A stretch of 64,000 bases of DNA from the NCBI GenBank assembly GCA_021769725.1, contig JAETSI010000002.1, positions 1 to 64,000 on the forward strand, read 5' to 3'. Of the stretch, positions 44,272 through 53,250 are shown piece by piece. Within the stretch, counting starts at the first letter, position 1; each line of letters opens with the position of its first letter. The DNA comes from Oscillospiraceae bacterium (lineage in GTDB: Bacteria > Bacillota > Clostridia > Oscillospirales > Ruminococcaceae). The notes under the pieces are model-generated. The model ran no database searches. It was given only the letters and a program-made list of their open reading frames with translations, and was not told where the DNA came from. The position numbers were made by a program, and so were the translations under genes.

Positions 44272-44742
44272 ATGGTTATTATTGAAATGGAAAATGGAAA
44301 GAAGATAAAGATTGAGCTTTATCCTGAAATTGCACCTATATCGTGCGCAAATTTTGAAAAGCTGGTAAACAGCGGATTCTATGACGGACTGACTTTTCAT
44401 AGAGTTATTCCCGGTTTCATGATTCAGGGCGGATGTCCTAACGGTACGGGAACAGGCGGTCCGGGCTGGAATATCAAGGGCGAGTTTTCCTCAAACGGCG
44501 TTAAGAACGATCTTAAACACACAAGAGGAGTGCTTTCTATGGCTCGCTCCATGATGCCTGATTCCGCAGGTTCGCAGTTCTTTATCATGCACGAGGACGC
44601 TCCGCACCTTGACGGTCAGTATGCGGCTTTCGGCAAAGTCATAGAGGGAATGGACATTGTTGACGAGATTGCTGAAACTCCTACGGATTTCAGGGACAAG
44701 CCCGTTAATCCTCAGATCATGAAAAAAGTTACTATAGAATAA
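44272..44742 (+). CDS. Cyclophilin-type peptidyl-prolyl isomerase
   Basis: 156 residues, a complete single-domain cyclophilin without signal peptide. '[28 protein letters not shown]' contains the catalytic Arg-Phe/Met-Gln segment, and '[44 protein letters not shown]' is the rest of the active site. It catalyses proline isomerisation in the cytoplasm. It lies 14 bases before nfo. Confidence 0.96.
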   Translation: MVIIEMENGKKIKIELYPEIAPISCANFEKLVNSGFYDGLTFHRVIPGFMIQGGCPNGTGTGGPGWNIKGEFSSNGVKNDLKHTRGVLSMARSMMPDSAGSQFFIMHEDAPHLDGQYAAFGKVIEGMDIVDEIAETPTDFRDKPVNPQIMKKVTIE

Positions 44743-44756
44743 TTCCGGAGGAAAAT

Positions 44757-45590
44757 ATGCTTTATATCGGATGTCATCTGTCAAGTTCAAAGGGGTACAT
44801 GGCTATGGGAAATCAGGCGGCTGAAATAGACGCCAATACTTTTGCCTTTTTTACCAGAAATCCCAGGGGAGGATCTGCAAAGGCAATCAATCCGGAGGAT
44901 GCAGCTGGTTTTGTCAAATTTGCAGCTGAAAATAATTTCGGTAAGCTGGTCGCACACGCTCCGTATACCATGAACGCCTGCGCCGCCGACGAGAATATCC
45001 GTCGTTTTGCAAGAGAGGCTATGGCGGATGACCTTGTACGTATGGAGGCTACTCCGGGGAATTACTACAATTTTCATCCCGGTTCTCACGTGAAACAAGG
45101 GGCTGATGTGGGAATAGAACTTATTGCGGATCAGCTTAATACCGTTCTTACGGCCGAGCAGTCTACTATAGTTCTTCTGGAGACTATGGCTGGAAAAGGT
45201 TCGGAGGTTGGAAGATCATTTGAGGAACTCCGGGAGATAATCGACAGAGTACGGATTAATAACAAACTCGGCGTCTGCTTTGATACATGTCATGTCTGGG
45301 ACGGCGGCTATGATATCGTTAATGATCTTGATGGCGTTTTAGGGGAATTTGATCGCATCATCGGTTTGGACAAGCTGAAAGCGATTCATCTTAACGACAG
45401 TATGAATTCTCTTGGTGCTCATAAGGACAGACACGCTAAGATCGGTGAGGGACATATCGGTGCGGACGCTCTGATAAGAGTGATAAATCATCCGAAGCTC
45501 CGGGGACTTCCTGTTATTCTGGAAACACCTAACGATATCGAGGGGTATGCCAGGGAAATTAAATTCCTGCGTGAGAATTACAGTGATTAA
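44757..45590 (+). CDS. nfo: Deoxyribonuclease IV (AP endonuclease)
   Basis: 277 residues, normal for EndoIV. It cuts DNA 5' of abasic sites in base excision repair using three zinc ions. '[15 protein letters not shown]', '[12 protein letters not shown]', 'NFHPGSH', '[14 protein letters not shown]', '[16 protein letters not shown]', '[22 protein letters not shown]' and 'VILETPND' carry the metal-binding His, Asp and Glu residues. It ends at a strong terminator. Confidence 0.96.
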   Translation: MLYIGCHLSSSKGYMAMGNQAAEIDANTFAFFTRNPRGGSAKAINPEDAAGFVKFAAENNFGKLVAHAPYTMNACAADENIRRFAREAMADDLVRMEATPGNYYNFHPGSHVKQGADVGIELIADQLNTVLTAEQSTIVLLETMAGKGSEVGRSFEELREIIDRVRINNKLGVCFDTCHVWDGGYDIVNDLDGVLGEFDRIIGLDKLKAIHLNDSMNSLGAHKDRHAKIGEGHIGADALIRVINHPKLRGLPVILETPNDIEGYAREIKFLRENYSD

Positions 45591-45597
45591 ATTTTAG

Positions 45598-45650
45598 GGC
45601 AATATCGCACAGAAATATATGTGTTTTGTGCGATATTGCCTTTTGAAATA
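45598..45650 (+). terminator. Terminator after nfo
   Basis: GGCAATATCGCAC pairs perfectly with GTGCGATATTGCC across a 17-base loop, followed by TTTTGAAATATTTTTT. Confidence 0.85.
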
Positions 45651-45676
45651 TTTTTTAAGAAATTAAAAAATATATC

Positions 45677-45729
45677 TTGACAAAATTTGCAAGGTATTGT
45701 ATAATATAAATGGAAATATTATACAATAC
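45677..45729 (+). promoter_or_regulatory. Consensus promoter overlapped by a perfect 13-bp palindrome
   Basis: TTGACA (45677-45682), 17-base spacer, TATAAT (45700-45705). GTATTGTATAATA (45694-45706) is the exact reverse complement of TATTATACAATAC (45717-45729). The palindrome covers the -10 box and the expected start, so a repressor bound there would block polymerase. Transcription would start in its centre, so it is more likely a DNA operator than an RNA hairpin. Confidence 0.75.
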
Positions 45730-45775
45730 TTGTATGGCGCCAACTAAAATGTTTTTAATTTAGGAGGTGCATGTT

Positions 45776-45811
45776 ATGAGAAAACTTAAACATCTGAAAT
45801 TTATGAAATAA
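45776..45811 (+). CDS. 11-codon mini-ORF with ideal ribosome binding site
   Basis: TTAGGAGGTG is followed seven bases later by ATG and the very basic peptide MRKLKHLKFMK, then TAA. It is 54 bases ahead of the lipoprotein gene. The site is stronger than that of the lipoprotein itself. It may be a leader peptide, a tiny bioactive peptide, or the remnant of a longer gene. Confidence 0.35.
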   Translation: MRKLKHLKFMK

Positions 45812-45865
45812 CTTGCAATCACTGGGCAAGGCATTTCTTATATTGACATTATAATGGAGAAACTT

Positions 45866-47110
45866 ATGAAAAAAATAATCTGCATCCCTTTGATATTGGC
45901 AGCATCAGTTACGGTAACGTCCTGTGAAAAAAATGCTGATGACAGTGATAAGGACACGGACGGCAATGTAATTATTTCTCCGATAGAAACCACTTCTGTA
46001 ACCGATACAGAAATTACCACTGCCGCAAACACTGAATATGCGTCAGAGAACAGCGCATTCTATTACACTCCGCCTGTAGAACTGCCTGATGAGGTATCCG
46101 AAAACAAGGAAAACGTCAAGGCAGACGGTTTTGTGTATACCGATTATCTCGGCAGTGAATATGACTCGTTAGCTTTGATTGCATTAGATGATAAATATGT
46201 TTATTTTGAAAAATGGATTGAAAAATTTAATGGAACCTCAGATTTAATATTTTATAAATACAATCTTACCACGGGAGAATCAACTGAATTTAATGGAATT
46301 GTTCCGGGATGCAATGTAAAAACAGGAGATACTGCATTTGTTGACGGCAGGATATATTCTGTTATGTATGGCTCTGGAGGTCGGATACATTATTTATTGG
46401 ATACATTGACAAACAGCGCTGAAATAATTCAGAAGGGTGAAGGCAACGACAGCCTTATGCGTACAACGCATGCCGTCGGCAAAGATTCCTATATGGAGAT
46501 ATGGGCGACAGGTCAGGGGTATAATGAGACTATTCATGTAATGTTGTTTAATAAAAGCGGCAGCAGAGAGATAATAAAAAAGAAATATAATTCCAGTAAG
46601 GAAAGGCTTGTCTATACCGCAAACGGAGATCATATCTACGAATATGCACAGACATCGGATTCAACAGAGCCTTGTCTTAATATCTACAATGAAAACGGCG
46701 AGCTTGAATCGTCAGTCTGTCTGAAAGAAATCGCATATGAATTAAAGCAGGATCCGGATAATTATGTTGCGCAAATGAATGTAAGCGGAAGATTTATTTC
46801 TTTTGACTTTAACTTCGGCGAATCAACTGCAAAGAGTTATATTTATGACATGGAAAGCGGAAACTATTATCGTGCAGACGGCTGTCAGAGCATTGCCACG
46901 CCGAATTATCTTCCGCCCGATTTCGGGAAAATTCTTTTTCTGCAAAGAAACAGTGATTCGGAGGGAACAAAGTTCGATTTGTTCTGTCTATACGCAAACG
47001 GAGGTATTGAGAAACTTTCAGAGAATATAGGAATTGATACTATGATCGTTGCCAATGGCGAAAAGGCTGCCTATTTTAAGAATAAAGAGCTTTATACGAT
47101 AGAATATTAA
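45866..47110 (+). CDS. Predicted lipoprotein with beta-propeller-like body
   Basis: About 414 residues from the second ATG (45866), which follows GGAGAAACTT; 45854 is an alternative. A signal peptide ends in a lipobox-like VTSC, then a Thr/Asp-rich linker. The body has repeated strand-turn patterns ('DKYVYFEKWIEKFNGTSDLIFYKYNLTTGES', 'AYFKNKELYTIEY'), resembling DUF5050-like or propeller-type surface proteins. No enzymatic motif seen. Expressed from the palindromic promoter upstream, so probably tightly regulated. Confidence 0.65.
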   Translation: MKKIICIPLILAASVTVTSCEKNADDSDKDTDGNVIISPIETTSVTDTEITTAANTEYASENSAFYYTPPVELPDEVSENKENVKADGFVYTDYLGSEYDSLALIALDDKYVYFEKWIEKFNGTSDLIFYKYNLTTGESTEFNGIVPGCNVKTGDTAFVDGRIYSVMYGSGGRIHYLLDTLTNSAEIIQKGEGNDSLMRTTHAVGKDSYMEIWATGQGYNETIHVMLFNKSGSREIIKKKYNSSKERLVYTANGDHIYEYAQTSDSTEPCLNIYNENGELESSVCLKEIAYELKQDPDNYVAQMNVSGRFISFDFNFGESTAKSYIYDMESGNYYRADGCQSIATPNYLPPDFGKILFLQRNSDSEGTKFDLFCLYANGGIEKLSENIGIDTMIVANGEKAAYFKNKELYTIEY

Positions 47111-47146
47111 AAAAACGGCTCTCCGGATGAACGGAGAGCCGTTTTT
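47111..47146. terminator. Bidirectional terminator
   Basis: AAAAACGGCTCTCCG pairs with CGGAGAGCCGTTTTT around GATGAA. It serves the lipoprotein gene and the converging pduL. Confidence 0.9.
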
Positions 47147-47172
47147 ATGTATTGCCTTAAAACCTAAGAAAA

Positions 47173-47754
47173 TCAGCCTATTTCAACGATCTCGCCGTAA
47201 AGTTCACGTCCTGCGCCTACAGCGTTTGATTCGTCGGTGTCGATGTGCATTGCACGTGCATACTTTTCAGAAACACGGCATACAACATCACCGAGAACTG
47301 CACTTCTCTCCGGAGTAGCAAGCTTTACCCATACTATCTGCTTGTCCTTTACGCCAAGCTCTTCAGCATCGGCAGGGGTGAGGTGAATGTGTCTCTTTGC
47401 AACGATAACGCCCTCAGAGATTTCAATTTCGCCGGCAGGACCGATAAGCTTGCAGGCGCCTGATCCTGCGATATCAGCAGATTCTCTGATAGGAGCGGCA
47501 ATTCCGATAGAACGAGCATCAGTAGCGGAAAGCTCGACCTGTGTTTCAGGACGTACAGGACCGAGAATAGAAACGCCGGCAAGTTCCTTTTTAGGACCAA
47601 CGACTGTTACTCTCTCCTCGCAGGCAAATTGACCGGGCTGGGAAAGATCTTTTTTCTTTGTGAGCTCGTAGCCCTTGCCGAAAAGAATTTCAAGGTGCTC
47701 CTGAGTTACGTGTACGTGACGGGCGGATGTTTCAACGATAAAAGTTTTAGACAT
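47173..47754 (-). CDS. pduL: Phosphate propanoyltransferase / phosphotransacylase (PduL type)
   Basis: 193 residues from the ATG behind GGAGGC; the track start adds an unsupported five residues. Zinc-binding His motifs 'ARHVHVTQEHLEILFG' and 'VAKRHIHLTPADAEELGV' and the block 'EERVTVVGPKKELAGVSILGPVR' define PduL. It exchanges phosphate and CoA on acetyl or propionyl groups. There is no microcompartment-targeting N-terminus or shell gene nearby, so it is probably the housekeeping enzyme in acetate formation, a main product of Ruminococcus fermentation. Confidence 0.93.
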   Translation of the reverse strand: MSKTFIVETSARHVHVTQEHLEILFGKGYELTKKKDLSQPGQFACEERVTVVGPKKELAGVSILGPVRPETQVELSATDARSIGIAAPIRESADIAGSGACKLIGPAGEIEISEGVIVAKRHIHLTPADAEELGVKDKQIVWVKLATPERSAVLGDVVCRVSEKYARAMHIDTDESNAVGAGRELYGEIVEIG

Positions 47755-47849
47755 AATAAAAGCCTCCATATATTATTGGGATTCATCCCTGATTAACCTT
47801 TTCTTATTTTACACTATTTTTCCGGAAACGTCAAGACCCGATAAGAAAA

Positions 47850-48788
47850 TTATCTCACAAAAAGATAAACAGTGTATCCTGCATACAGAACTACCATTGA
47901 TATTCCGTGCCATCTGACGAGTTTTTTCTTCGGCAGACAGAAAGCGAGCACCAGCAGACTTGAAGCTATGAGGAATATTGTATCAATGGAATTCTGTATT
48001 GTAAATCCAATAGGCGAAATGACAGCGGCGATCCCGAGTACAAAGAGGATATTGAAGACGTTTGACCCGATAACATTTCCAAGAGCCATATCTATTTCGT
48101 TTTTTCTGGCGGCTACGACCGACGTAACAAGTTCAGGCAGGCTTGTGCCGAGAGCAACTATAGTCATGCCTATGAGATTGTCCGACATACCGAGACTTCT
48201 TGCGATATCTGATGCCCCCTCAACCACCATTTTTCCTCCGGCAGCAATGGCGATTATTCCGCCGATTATATATATGATGCATCGCCAGACAGGAAGTATC
48301 TTGATTTCCTCTTCATCGCTTATCAGAGTACCGGATCGTCTTGCCTTCAAAGCGCTGTTTACCATGATGTAAAGGAAAAATATAAACAAAAGCAGCAAAA
48401 CGATTCCAGCTATGCGTGATATGCTGCCGGTGAAAAATCCGAATCCGAGCAGAACAGCGGCTGCAAGTATTGAAAAAGGGAAATCTCTTTTCAATGTATC
48501 ACGGTTTATCGGCAGCGGACAAAGAATCGCACAAAGACCTGCCACGATCATAAGATTGAAAATATTTGAACCGACGGCGTTGCTGATAGAAAGGTCGTTT
48601 TTGTCAGCTAGTGAAGCGCTGATGCTTACGGATGTCTCCGGCAGACTTGTTCCCATTGCAACGATTGTCATGCCGATGATGATTGGCGGTATGCTTAGTT
48701 TCTTTGCGGCTGATGAACTGCCCTCAACGAAGAAGTCGGCACCCTTTATAAGCAGGACGAAGCCTGCCATTAGCAAAAAATACATCAT
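47850..48788 (-). CDS. Calcium/sodium antiporter (CaCA family)
   Basis: 312 residues, about ten membrane segments in two inverted halves, each with the alpha-repeat: 'IVAMGTSLPETSVSISA' near residue 45 and 'IVALGTSLPELVTSVVAA' near 205. 'NAVGSNIFNLMIV' and 'NVIGSNVFNILFVLG' follow each. This is the YrbG/CaxA type, exchanging Ca2+ (or another cation) for Na+ across the membrane. Monocistronic. Confidence 0.94.
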   Translation of the reverse strand: MMYFLLMAGFVLLIKGADFFVEGSSSAAKKLSIPPIIIGMTIVAMGTSLPETSVSISASLADKNDLSISNAVGSNIFNLMIVAGLCAILCPLPINRDTLKRDFPFSILAAAVLLGFGFFTGSISRIAGIVLLLLFIFFLYIMVNSALKARRSGTLISDEEEIKILPVWRCIIYIIGGIIAIAAGGKMVVEGASDIARSLGMSDNLIGMTIVALGTSLPELVTSVVAARKNEIDMALGNVIGSNVFNILFVLGIAAVISPIGFTIQNSIDTIFLIASSLLVLAFCLPKKKLVRWHGISMVVLYAGYTVYLFVR

Positions 48789-48938
48789 AGATTTTTAACT
48801 CCTGTAATTCCAATTTCTATTAGTATACCACATATATCTCTTTTTTGCAAGAGTTATCGACAAGTTGTCCAAAAAAGTGATAGACGGGTGAAAAAACGAA
48901 CCTTATTTGTAGAAAATTATCATCCTGTCTGAATTTTC

Positions 48939-48967
48939 TTGAAAAATCTGAGCGGATGTGCTATAAT
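48939..48967 (+). promoter_or_regulatory. Promoter of the permease-kinase operon
   Basis: TTGAAA (48939-48944), 17-base spacer, TATAAT (48962-48967), 36 bases before the ATG. Confidence 0.8.
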
Positions 48968-49003
48968 TCGTAATGGATTTTTGATTTTAATGGAGGCTTT
49001 TTT

Positions 49004-50353
49004 ATGACAGCACAAATTTTTGCCGTAATAATTTTTGTTGCAATGTTCATTATGATCGTGCTTGACAAAATAGAACGGCATTACGTGACGCTTGGCAGCG
49101 GAGTTCTGACTATTGCCGTAGTTTTCGGTATCTGTCAGCATAGCTGGACTGCAATCTGGAATACGCTTGCGATAAAGAATTTCGCAACGGCAGAATTCTG
49201 GTATGCCACGTCGGAAAGCGAAAGCAAAGGAATAAACTGGGCAACTATCATTTTCATTGCCGGAATGATGATTATGGTCGAGGGAATGGCTAAGGCAGGA
49301 TTTTTCCGCTGGCTTTGCATGAAGATAGCGTTCCTGGTAAAATGCCGGACGATACCTGTTTTCATTACATTCATGATAATGTCGGCAGTTCTTTCAATGT
49401 TTATCGACAGCATTACTGTTATCATGTTTTTAGCGGCTGTAACTATCGAACTTGCACAGCTTCTCAGGTTCAATCCCGTGCCGATGATACTGTCGGAGAT
49501 TTTCTGCGCAAATCTGGGCGGAAGCGCTACGATGTGCGGAGATCCTCCTAATATTATTGTGGGAACTTCTATGGGATATTCATTTTTTGATTTTCTCAGC
49601 AATACGGGCGTGGCTGCCGGAATATCGCTTGTATTTTCAGTGGTATTTTTCTACTTTGCGTTCAGGAAGGAACTTGTTTCGGATAACGCCGAAAAAATCG
49701 ACATAAGCAAGCTTCCCAAGCCGTCGGAGGCTATTACAAACAAGAAGGACTTCATTGTCAGCAGCCTTATTTTCGGACTTGCTGTTGTTCTTCTTGTAAC
49801 ACATTCCATAACTCATCTTACGGTTGCAACTATCGGTCTTGCAATAGCAGTCATTACGATTATAGCGGCAGGAAAAAGTACACCTGAAATCATGAAAAAG
49901 GTGGATTATAAGACTGTAGTATTCTTTATCGGACTGTTTATCGTTGTAAGCGGTCTTGAAGAAACCGGAATCCTTGAACTTATCGCACAGTTCATTGAAA
50001 AAATAAGCGGCGGAAACGCAATGGCAATGATAGCTATTATTCTCTGGGTATCGGCGATTGCCAGTGCTTTTGTTGATAATATTCCGTTTGCGGCTACAAT
50101 GGTTCCTGTTATACAGAGTCTTGCCGCTTCGACCGGAGTAAGTCTGCATACGCTTGCATGGACGCTTTCTATCGGTACGGATATCGGCGGAAGCGCAACT
50201 CCCATCGGAGCTTCCGCAAATGTTGTAGGAACTTCCGTAGCAGCCAAGAACGGTCATCCTGTAAGCTGGGGAAGATACTGCAAAAAACTTGCTCCTGCAA
50301 CAGTAATGGTACTTGCTATTTCGACAGTATATATATTTGTACGCTATATTTGA
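49004..50353 (+). CDS. ArsB/NhaD-like ion transporter
   Basis: 449 residues with about eleven membrane segments. 'SITVIMFLAAVTIELAQLLRFNPVPMILSEIFCANLGGSATMCGDPPNIIVGTSMGY' in the first half and 'AFVDNIPFAATMVPVI...LSIGTDIGGSATPIGASANVVGTSVAAKNG' in the second are the paired hairpin motifs of the ion-transporter superfamily. It could be an Na+/H+ antiporter or an anion permease. No arsenic genes are nearby, so arsenite export is unlikely. It is followed after 18 bases by the cytidylate-kinase-like gene. Confidence 0.88.
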   Translation: MTAQIFAVIIFVAMFIMIVLDKIERHYVTLGSGVLTIAVVFGICQHSWTAIWNTLAIKNFATAEFWYATSESESKGINWATIIFIAGMMIMVEGMAKAGFFRWLCMKIAFLVKCRTIPVFITFMIMSAVLSMFIDSITVIMFLAAVTIELAQLLRFNPVPMILSEIFCANLGGSATMCGDPPNIIVGTSMGYSFFDFLSNTGVAAGISLVFSVVFFYFAFRKELVSDNAEKIDISKLPKPSEAITNKKDFIVSSLIFGLAVVLLVTHSITHLTVATIGLAIAVITIIAAGKSTPEIMKKVDYKTVVFFIGLFIVVSGLEETGILELIAQFIEKISGGNAMAMIAIILWVSAIASAFVDNIPFAATMVPVIQSLAASTGVSLHTLAWTLSIGTDIGGSATPIGASANVVGTSVAAKNGHPVSWGRYCKKLAPATVMVLAISTVYIFVRYI

Positions 50354-50371
50354 AATTAACAGGAGGAAATT

Positions 50372-50965
50372 ATGGGACAGATAATTATTTCAGTCGGACG
50401 TGAATTCGGCAGCGGCGGACGTGTTATCGCCGAGGCACTTGCAAAGAGATTTGATATTCCGATATATGACCGTCATCTTATTCTTGAGATCGCAGAAAAG
50501 ACCGGACTTGCACCGGAAGAAATCGAGAAATATAATGAAAATCCGAAGCACAGGCTTTTTTCACGTTCTGTAAGGGGATACAGCAACTCTATCGAGGACA
50601 ATATCGCAGAAATGCAGTTTAAATTCATTGAGGACAAAGCCGCAAGCGGGGAATCGTTTGTGGTAGTGGGACGCTGCTCCGAAACAAAACTGCGTAAGTA
50701 TGAGGGACTTGTATCGTTATTTATTCTTGGGGATGCAGATGAAAAAGTAAAGCGTGTCATGGAGGTTTACGACCTCTCCGAGGAAAAGGCAAAAGATCTT
50801 ATAGATAAAAAGGACAGAAAGAGAAAACGCTATCACAACTATCATTGTTCGGGTCATTGGGGCGATTCAAGACTTTATGATCTCAGCATCAACAGCAGCC
50901 GTCTCGGAATAGACCGCACCGTTGATATGCTTGAAAAGTATATTCGTGCCAGAATGAGCGAATGA
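50372..50965 (+). CDS. Cytidylate kinase-like P-loop protein
   Basis: 197 residues. The N-terminal 'ISVGREFGSGGRVIAEALAKRFDIPIYDRHLI' is the modified P-loop of the cytidylate-kinase-like family (PF13189), distinct from true Cmk. 'VVVGRCSETKLRKY' and an Arg-rich lid near 'KKDRKRKRYHNYHC' follow. It probably phosphorylates a nucleotide or small molecule. Its stop overlaps the next gene (ATGA). Confidence 0.88.
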   Translation: MGQIIISVGREFGSGGRVIAEALAKRFDIPIYDRHLILEIAEKTGLAPEEIEKYNENPKHRLFSRSVRGYSNSIEDNIAEMQFKFIEDKAASGESFVVVGRCSETKLRKYEGLVSLFILGDADEKVKRVMEVYDLSEEKAKDLIDKKDRKRKRYHNYHCSGHWGDSRLYDLSINSSRLGIDRTVDMLEKYIRARMSE

Positions 50966-51972
50966 TGTCGTATCAGGAAATAGTAATTTTCTTATTCGGT
51001 ATATTTATAGGTATCCCAGTTGTTTCGGGATTTAAGGGACTTGTAAAATTTGCCGTCGAGAAAATGCGTGGGGGCTCTGTGAAGCTTTTCAGATATCTGA
51101 ATATTTGCTGGAGAGAAAAATCAGGATTCAGCATAATAGGCTTTTCACCGATATGTGAGCTGCATATGTTCAGGGAAAATGAGAGCGATCATTCTGCTAT
51201 TGTATCTTATTCAATAGAAAGTGCAATAGATATTTTTGCTTGTATCGTTTATAATTTTCTCATGGTGAGACTATGGATTAACGGAGATGCTGACAGAAGG
51301 CTTGTGTCGTTCTTTCTTGGGATTGGTGCATGGTTTGTAGTGTTTCTTATATCAGGTTTCATATTTCTTTATATTGAGGTAAAACGGAAGTCATCAGGAG
51401 TAAGCAGGCAGTTGACAGAAATCACCGGAAAAATGAAAAATGATATTAGTTTTGATGATATAGATGTTCCTGATTACAAGACGCTTGACGGCAAGGCGGT
51501 ACAGTCAGAGGTGATATTTTATCTTTCTTATGCTTTTATAAAGAAGCTCTGGGATGATGATATTTCCGGTGCAGGCGAGGTAATACATTCTCAGGAAACA
51601 GCGATGAAAATCAATTATATTGATAAGCCGAAAGAGTATCTTATAGCATGGTCGAGAGCTTATTACGATATGCTGTATTATTATTCGGCAGTATGCCTTA
51701 ATAAGACACGTGCGGATTATTTTTATGATATGCTGAAAGATCAGCTGAAAAGTGATATGGATGCTGATTCACAGCGAATTCTTGCTGCATATTATTTCTA
51801 TGTGAGGAATGATATAGCGGCGGCTGAACGATGTGCGTTCAGGGCGGAGGAAGCATCTCACGACTGTAAGACCAGAGCAGAAAGACTTGCCGAAGATAAG
51901 CTGATTAAAGAACTTATCGCTGATATACACGAAAAAAAGAAATATTTGGAATCATCAAGGGCGGCATTATGA
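50962..51972 (+). CDS. Uncharacterised membrane protein with helical cytoplasmic region
   Basis: 336 residues. Three hydrophobic segments near 5-28 (IVIFLFGIFIGIPVVSGFKG), 85-105 and 112-138 (LVSFFLGIGAWFVVFLISGFIFLYI) are followed by ~190 mostly helical residues that could be TPR-like ('ILAAYYFYVRNDIAAAERCAFRAEEAS'). No family recognised. The start overlaps the kinase-like gene, so expression is coupled. A terminator overlaps its stop. Confidence 0.6.
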   Translation: MMSYQEIVIFLFGIFIGIPVVSGFKGLVKFAVEKMRGGSVKLFRYLNICWREKSGFSIIGFSPICELHMFRENESDHSAIVSYSIESAIDIFACIVYNFLMVRLWINGDADRRLVSFFLGIGAWFVVFLISGFIFLYIEVKRKSSGVSRQLTEITGKMKNDISFDDIDVPDYKTLDGKAVQSEVIFYLSYAFIKKLWDDDISGAGEVIHSQETAMKINYIDKPKEYLIAWSRAYYDMLYYYSAVCLNKTRADYFYDMLKDQLKSDMDADSQRILAAYYFYVRNDIAAAERCAFRAEEASHDCKTRAERLAEDKLIKELIADIHEKKKYLESSRAAL

Positions 51973-51989
51973 CTGCCCTTATTTTTTTA
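51957..51989 (+). terminator. Terminator overlapping the end of the membrane protein gene
   Basis: AAGGGCGG pairs with CTGCCCTT (one mismatch or wobble), followed by ATTTTTTT. The stem begins inside the last codons. Confidence 0.75.
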
Positions 51990-52039
51990 GATATTTTTCT
52001 GATTTTTTACAAAAAACTGTGGCTTTTTTGCTTCAAATA

Positions 52040-52075
52040 TGATATAATTAAATTTACGGCATCGTTATACGATGC
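52040..52075 (+). promoter_or_regulatory. Extended -10 promoter and start-site hairpin before nifS
   Basis: TGATATAAT (52040-52048) is an extended -10 with no good -35. Just after it GCATCG (52059-52064) pairs with CGATGC (52070-52075). The hairpin lies near the transcript 5' end and may be an operator or a stabilising stem. Confidence 0.5.
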
Positions 52076-52105
52076 GGTGAGAGAAAAAATATTAGGAGTA
52101 AAAAA

Positions 52106-53236
52106 ATGCCTGTTTATCTTGATAACGCTGCAACCACCAGACCATGTGCTCCGGCTGTTGCCGCAGCCGTCGATGCAATGACAGTTAATTTCGGGAATCC
52201 GTCTTCCCTGCACAGAGCAGGACTGGACGCTCAGCTTGTCATGGACAAAGCCAGAAAGATAATTGCCGATACTATAGGTGCATCACCTGACAATATAATA
52301 TTCACATCCGGAGCAACCGAGAGCAATAACCTTGCTCTTCGTGGAGCTTCTGATGCTTACGGAAGAAAACGCCGGAAAATAATTATCTCGTCAGTGGAAC
52401 ACGCTTCGGTCGAAGAAACAGCCTCTGCTCTTGAAAAGAACGGATTTGAGGTCGTGAGGATTTCTCCACGAAGCGACGGAAAGATATATTCTGAAGATTT
52501 TCTTGAATCATGTGACGAAAATACCTGTCTTATCAGCATGATGCTCGTCAATAACGAGACCGGTTATATTCTCCCTGTAAAGGAGACTTTCACTGCCGTA
52601 AAACGGCGTTTTCCGGATATTATTACCCACTGCGACTGTGTTCAGGGATATATGAAGCTTCCGGTCAGGGTAAATTCTCTGGGAGCTGACCTGATTTCTT
52701 TCAGCGGTCATAAAATCCATGGCGTTAAGGGTGCAGGAGCTATTTATATAAAGAAAGGTATCAGGGTTCTTCCGGTTGTCACAGGAGGAAAGCAGGAAAA
52801 GGGAATTCGTTCCGGAACGGAAAGTGTTCCACTGATAGCCGCATTCGGAGCTGCTGCGGAAACTCTTGCCGCAGATATCGGGCAGCGGTTTGACAGAGCG
52901 GCTGAACTCAAAAAATATCTTCTCGGACAATTATCGGATATTGAAAATATAGAAATAAATTCGCCGGATGACGGATCTCCGTATATCATAAATATTTCGG
53001 CAACAGGAAAGCGGTCTGAGATCATGCTTCATTTTCTGGAAAGTAAGGAAATTTATGTTTCAAGCGGTTCTGCGTGTTCAAAGGGTGCACAGAGCGGTGT
53101 TCTGGGACAGTTCGGGATCACCGGAAAAAGAGCGGACAGTGCTCTGAGGATCAGCATTACAGCAGAGACAACGGAGGCTGAACTTGATTTGTTTGTGTCG
53201 GCTCTCCGTGAGGGGCTTGAAAAAATAAGAGGATAG
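52106..53236 (+). CDS. Cysteine desulfurase (NifS/IscS family)
   Basis: 376 residues. A PLP enzyme that takes sulfur from cysteine and passes it as persulfide. 'YLDNAATTRPCAPAV' at the N-terminus, 'FTSGATESNNLALRG', 'SFSGHKIHGVKGAGAIYI' with the PLP lysine, and 'SSGSACSKGAQSGVLGQFG' with the catalytic cysteine are intact. thiI follows after 14 bases, so this copy probably supplies sulfur for 4-thiouridine (NifZ/ThiI pairing) rather than Fe-S assembly; no iscU is present. Confidence 0.94.
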   Translation: MPVYLDNAATTRPCAPAVAAAVDAMTVNFGNPSSLHRAGLDAQLVMDKARKIIADTIGASPDNIIFTSGATESNNLALRGASDAYGRKRRKIIISSVEHASVEETASALEKNGFEVVRISPRSDGKIYSEDFLESCDENTCLISMMLVNNETGYILPVKETFTAVKRRFPDIITHCDCVQGYMKLPVRVNSLGADLISFSGHKIHGVKGAGAIYIKKGIRVLPVVTGGKQEKGIRSGTESVPLIAAFGAAAETLAADIGQRFDRAAELKKYLLGQLSDIENIEINSPDDGSPYIINISATGKRSEIMLHFLESKEIYVSSGSACSKGAQSGVLGQFGITGKRADSALRISITAETTEAELDLFVSALREGLEKIRG

Positions 53237-53250
53237 AAAGGATTACGAAA

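Noticed and set aside
47173-47754. Microcompartment role for pduL
   Set aside because: No shell proteins or diol dehydratase genes nearby and no extended targeting N-terminus; housekeeping acetate role preferred.
49637-50257. 206-residue minus-strand ORF
   Set aside because: Antisense to the ArsB/NhaD-like gene; Cys/Arg/Ser-rich composition typical of shadow frames.
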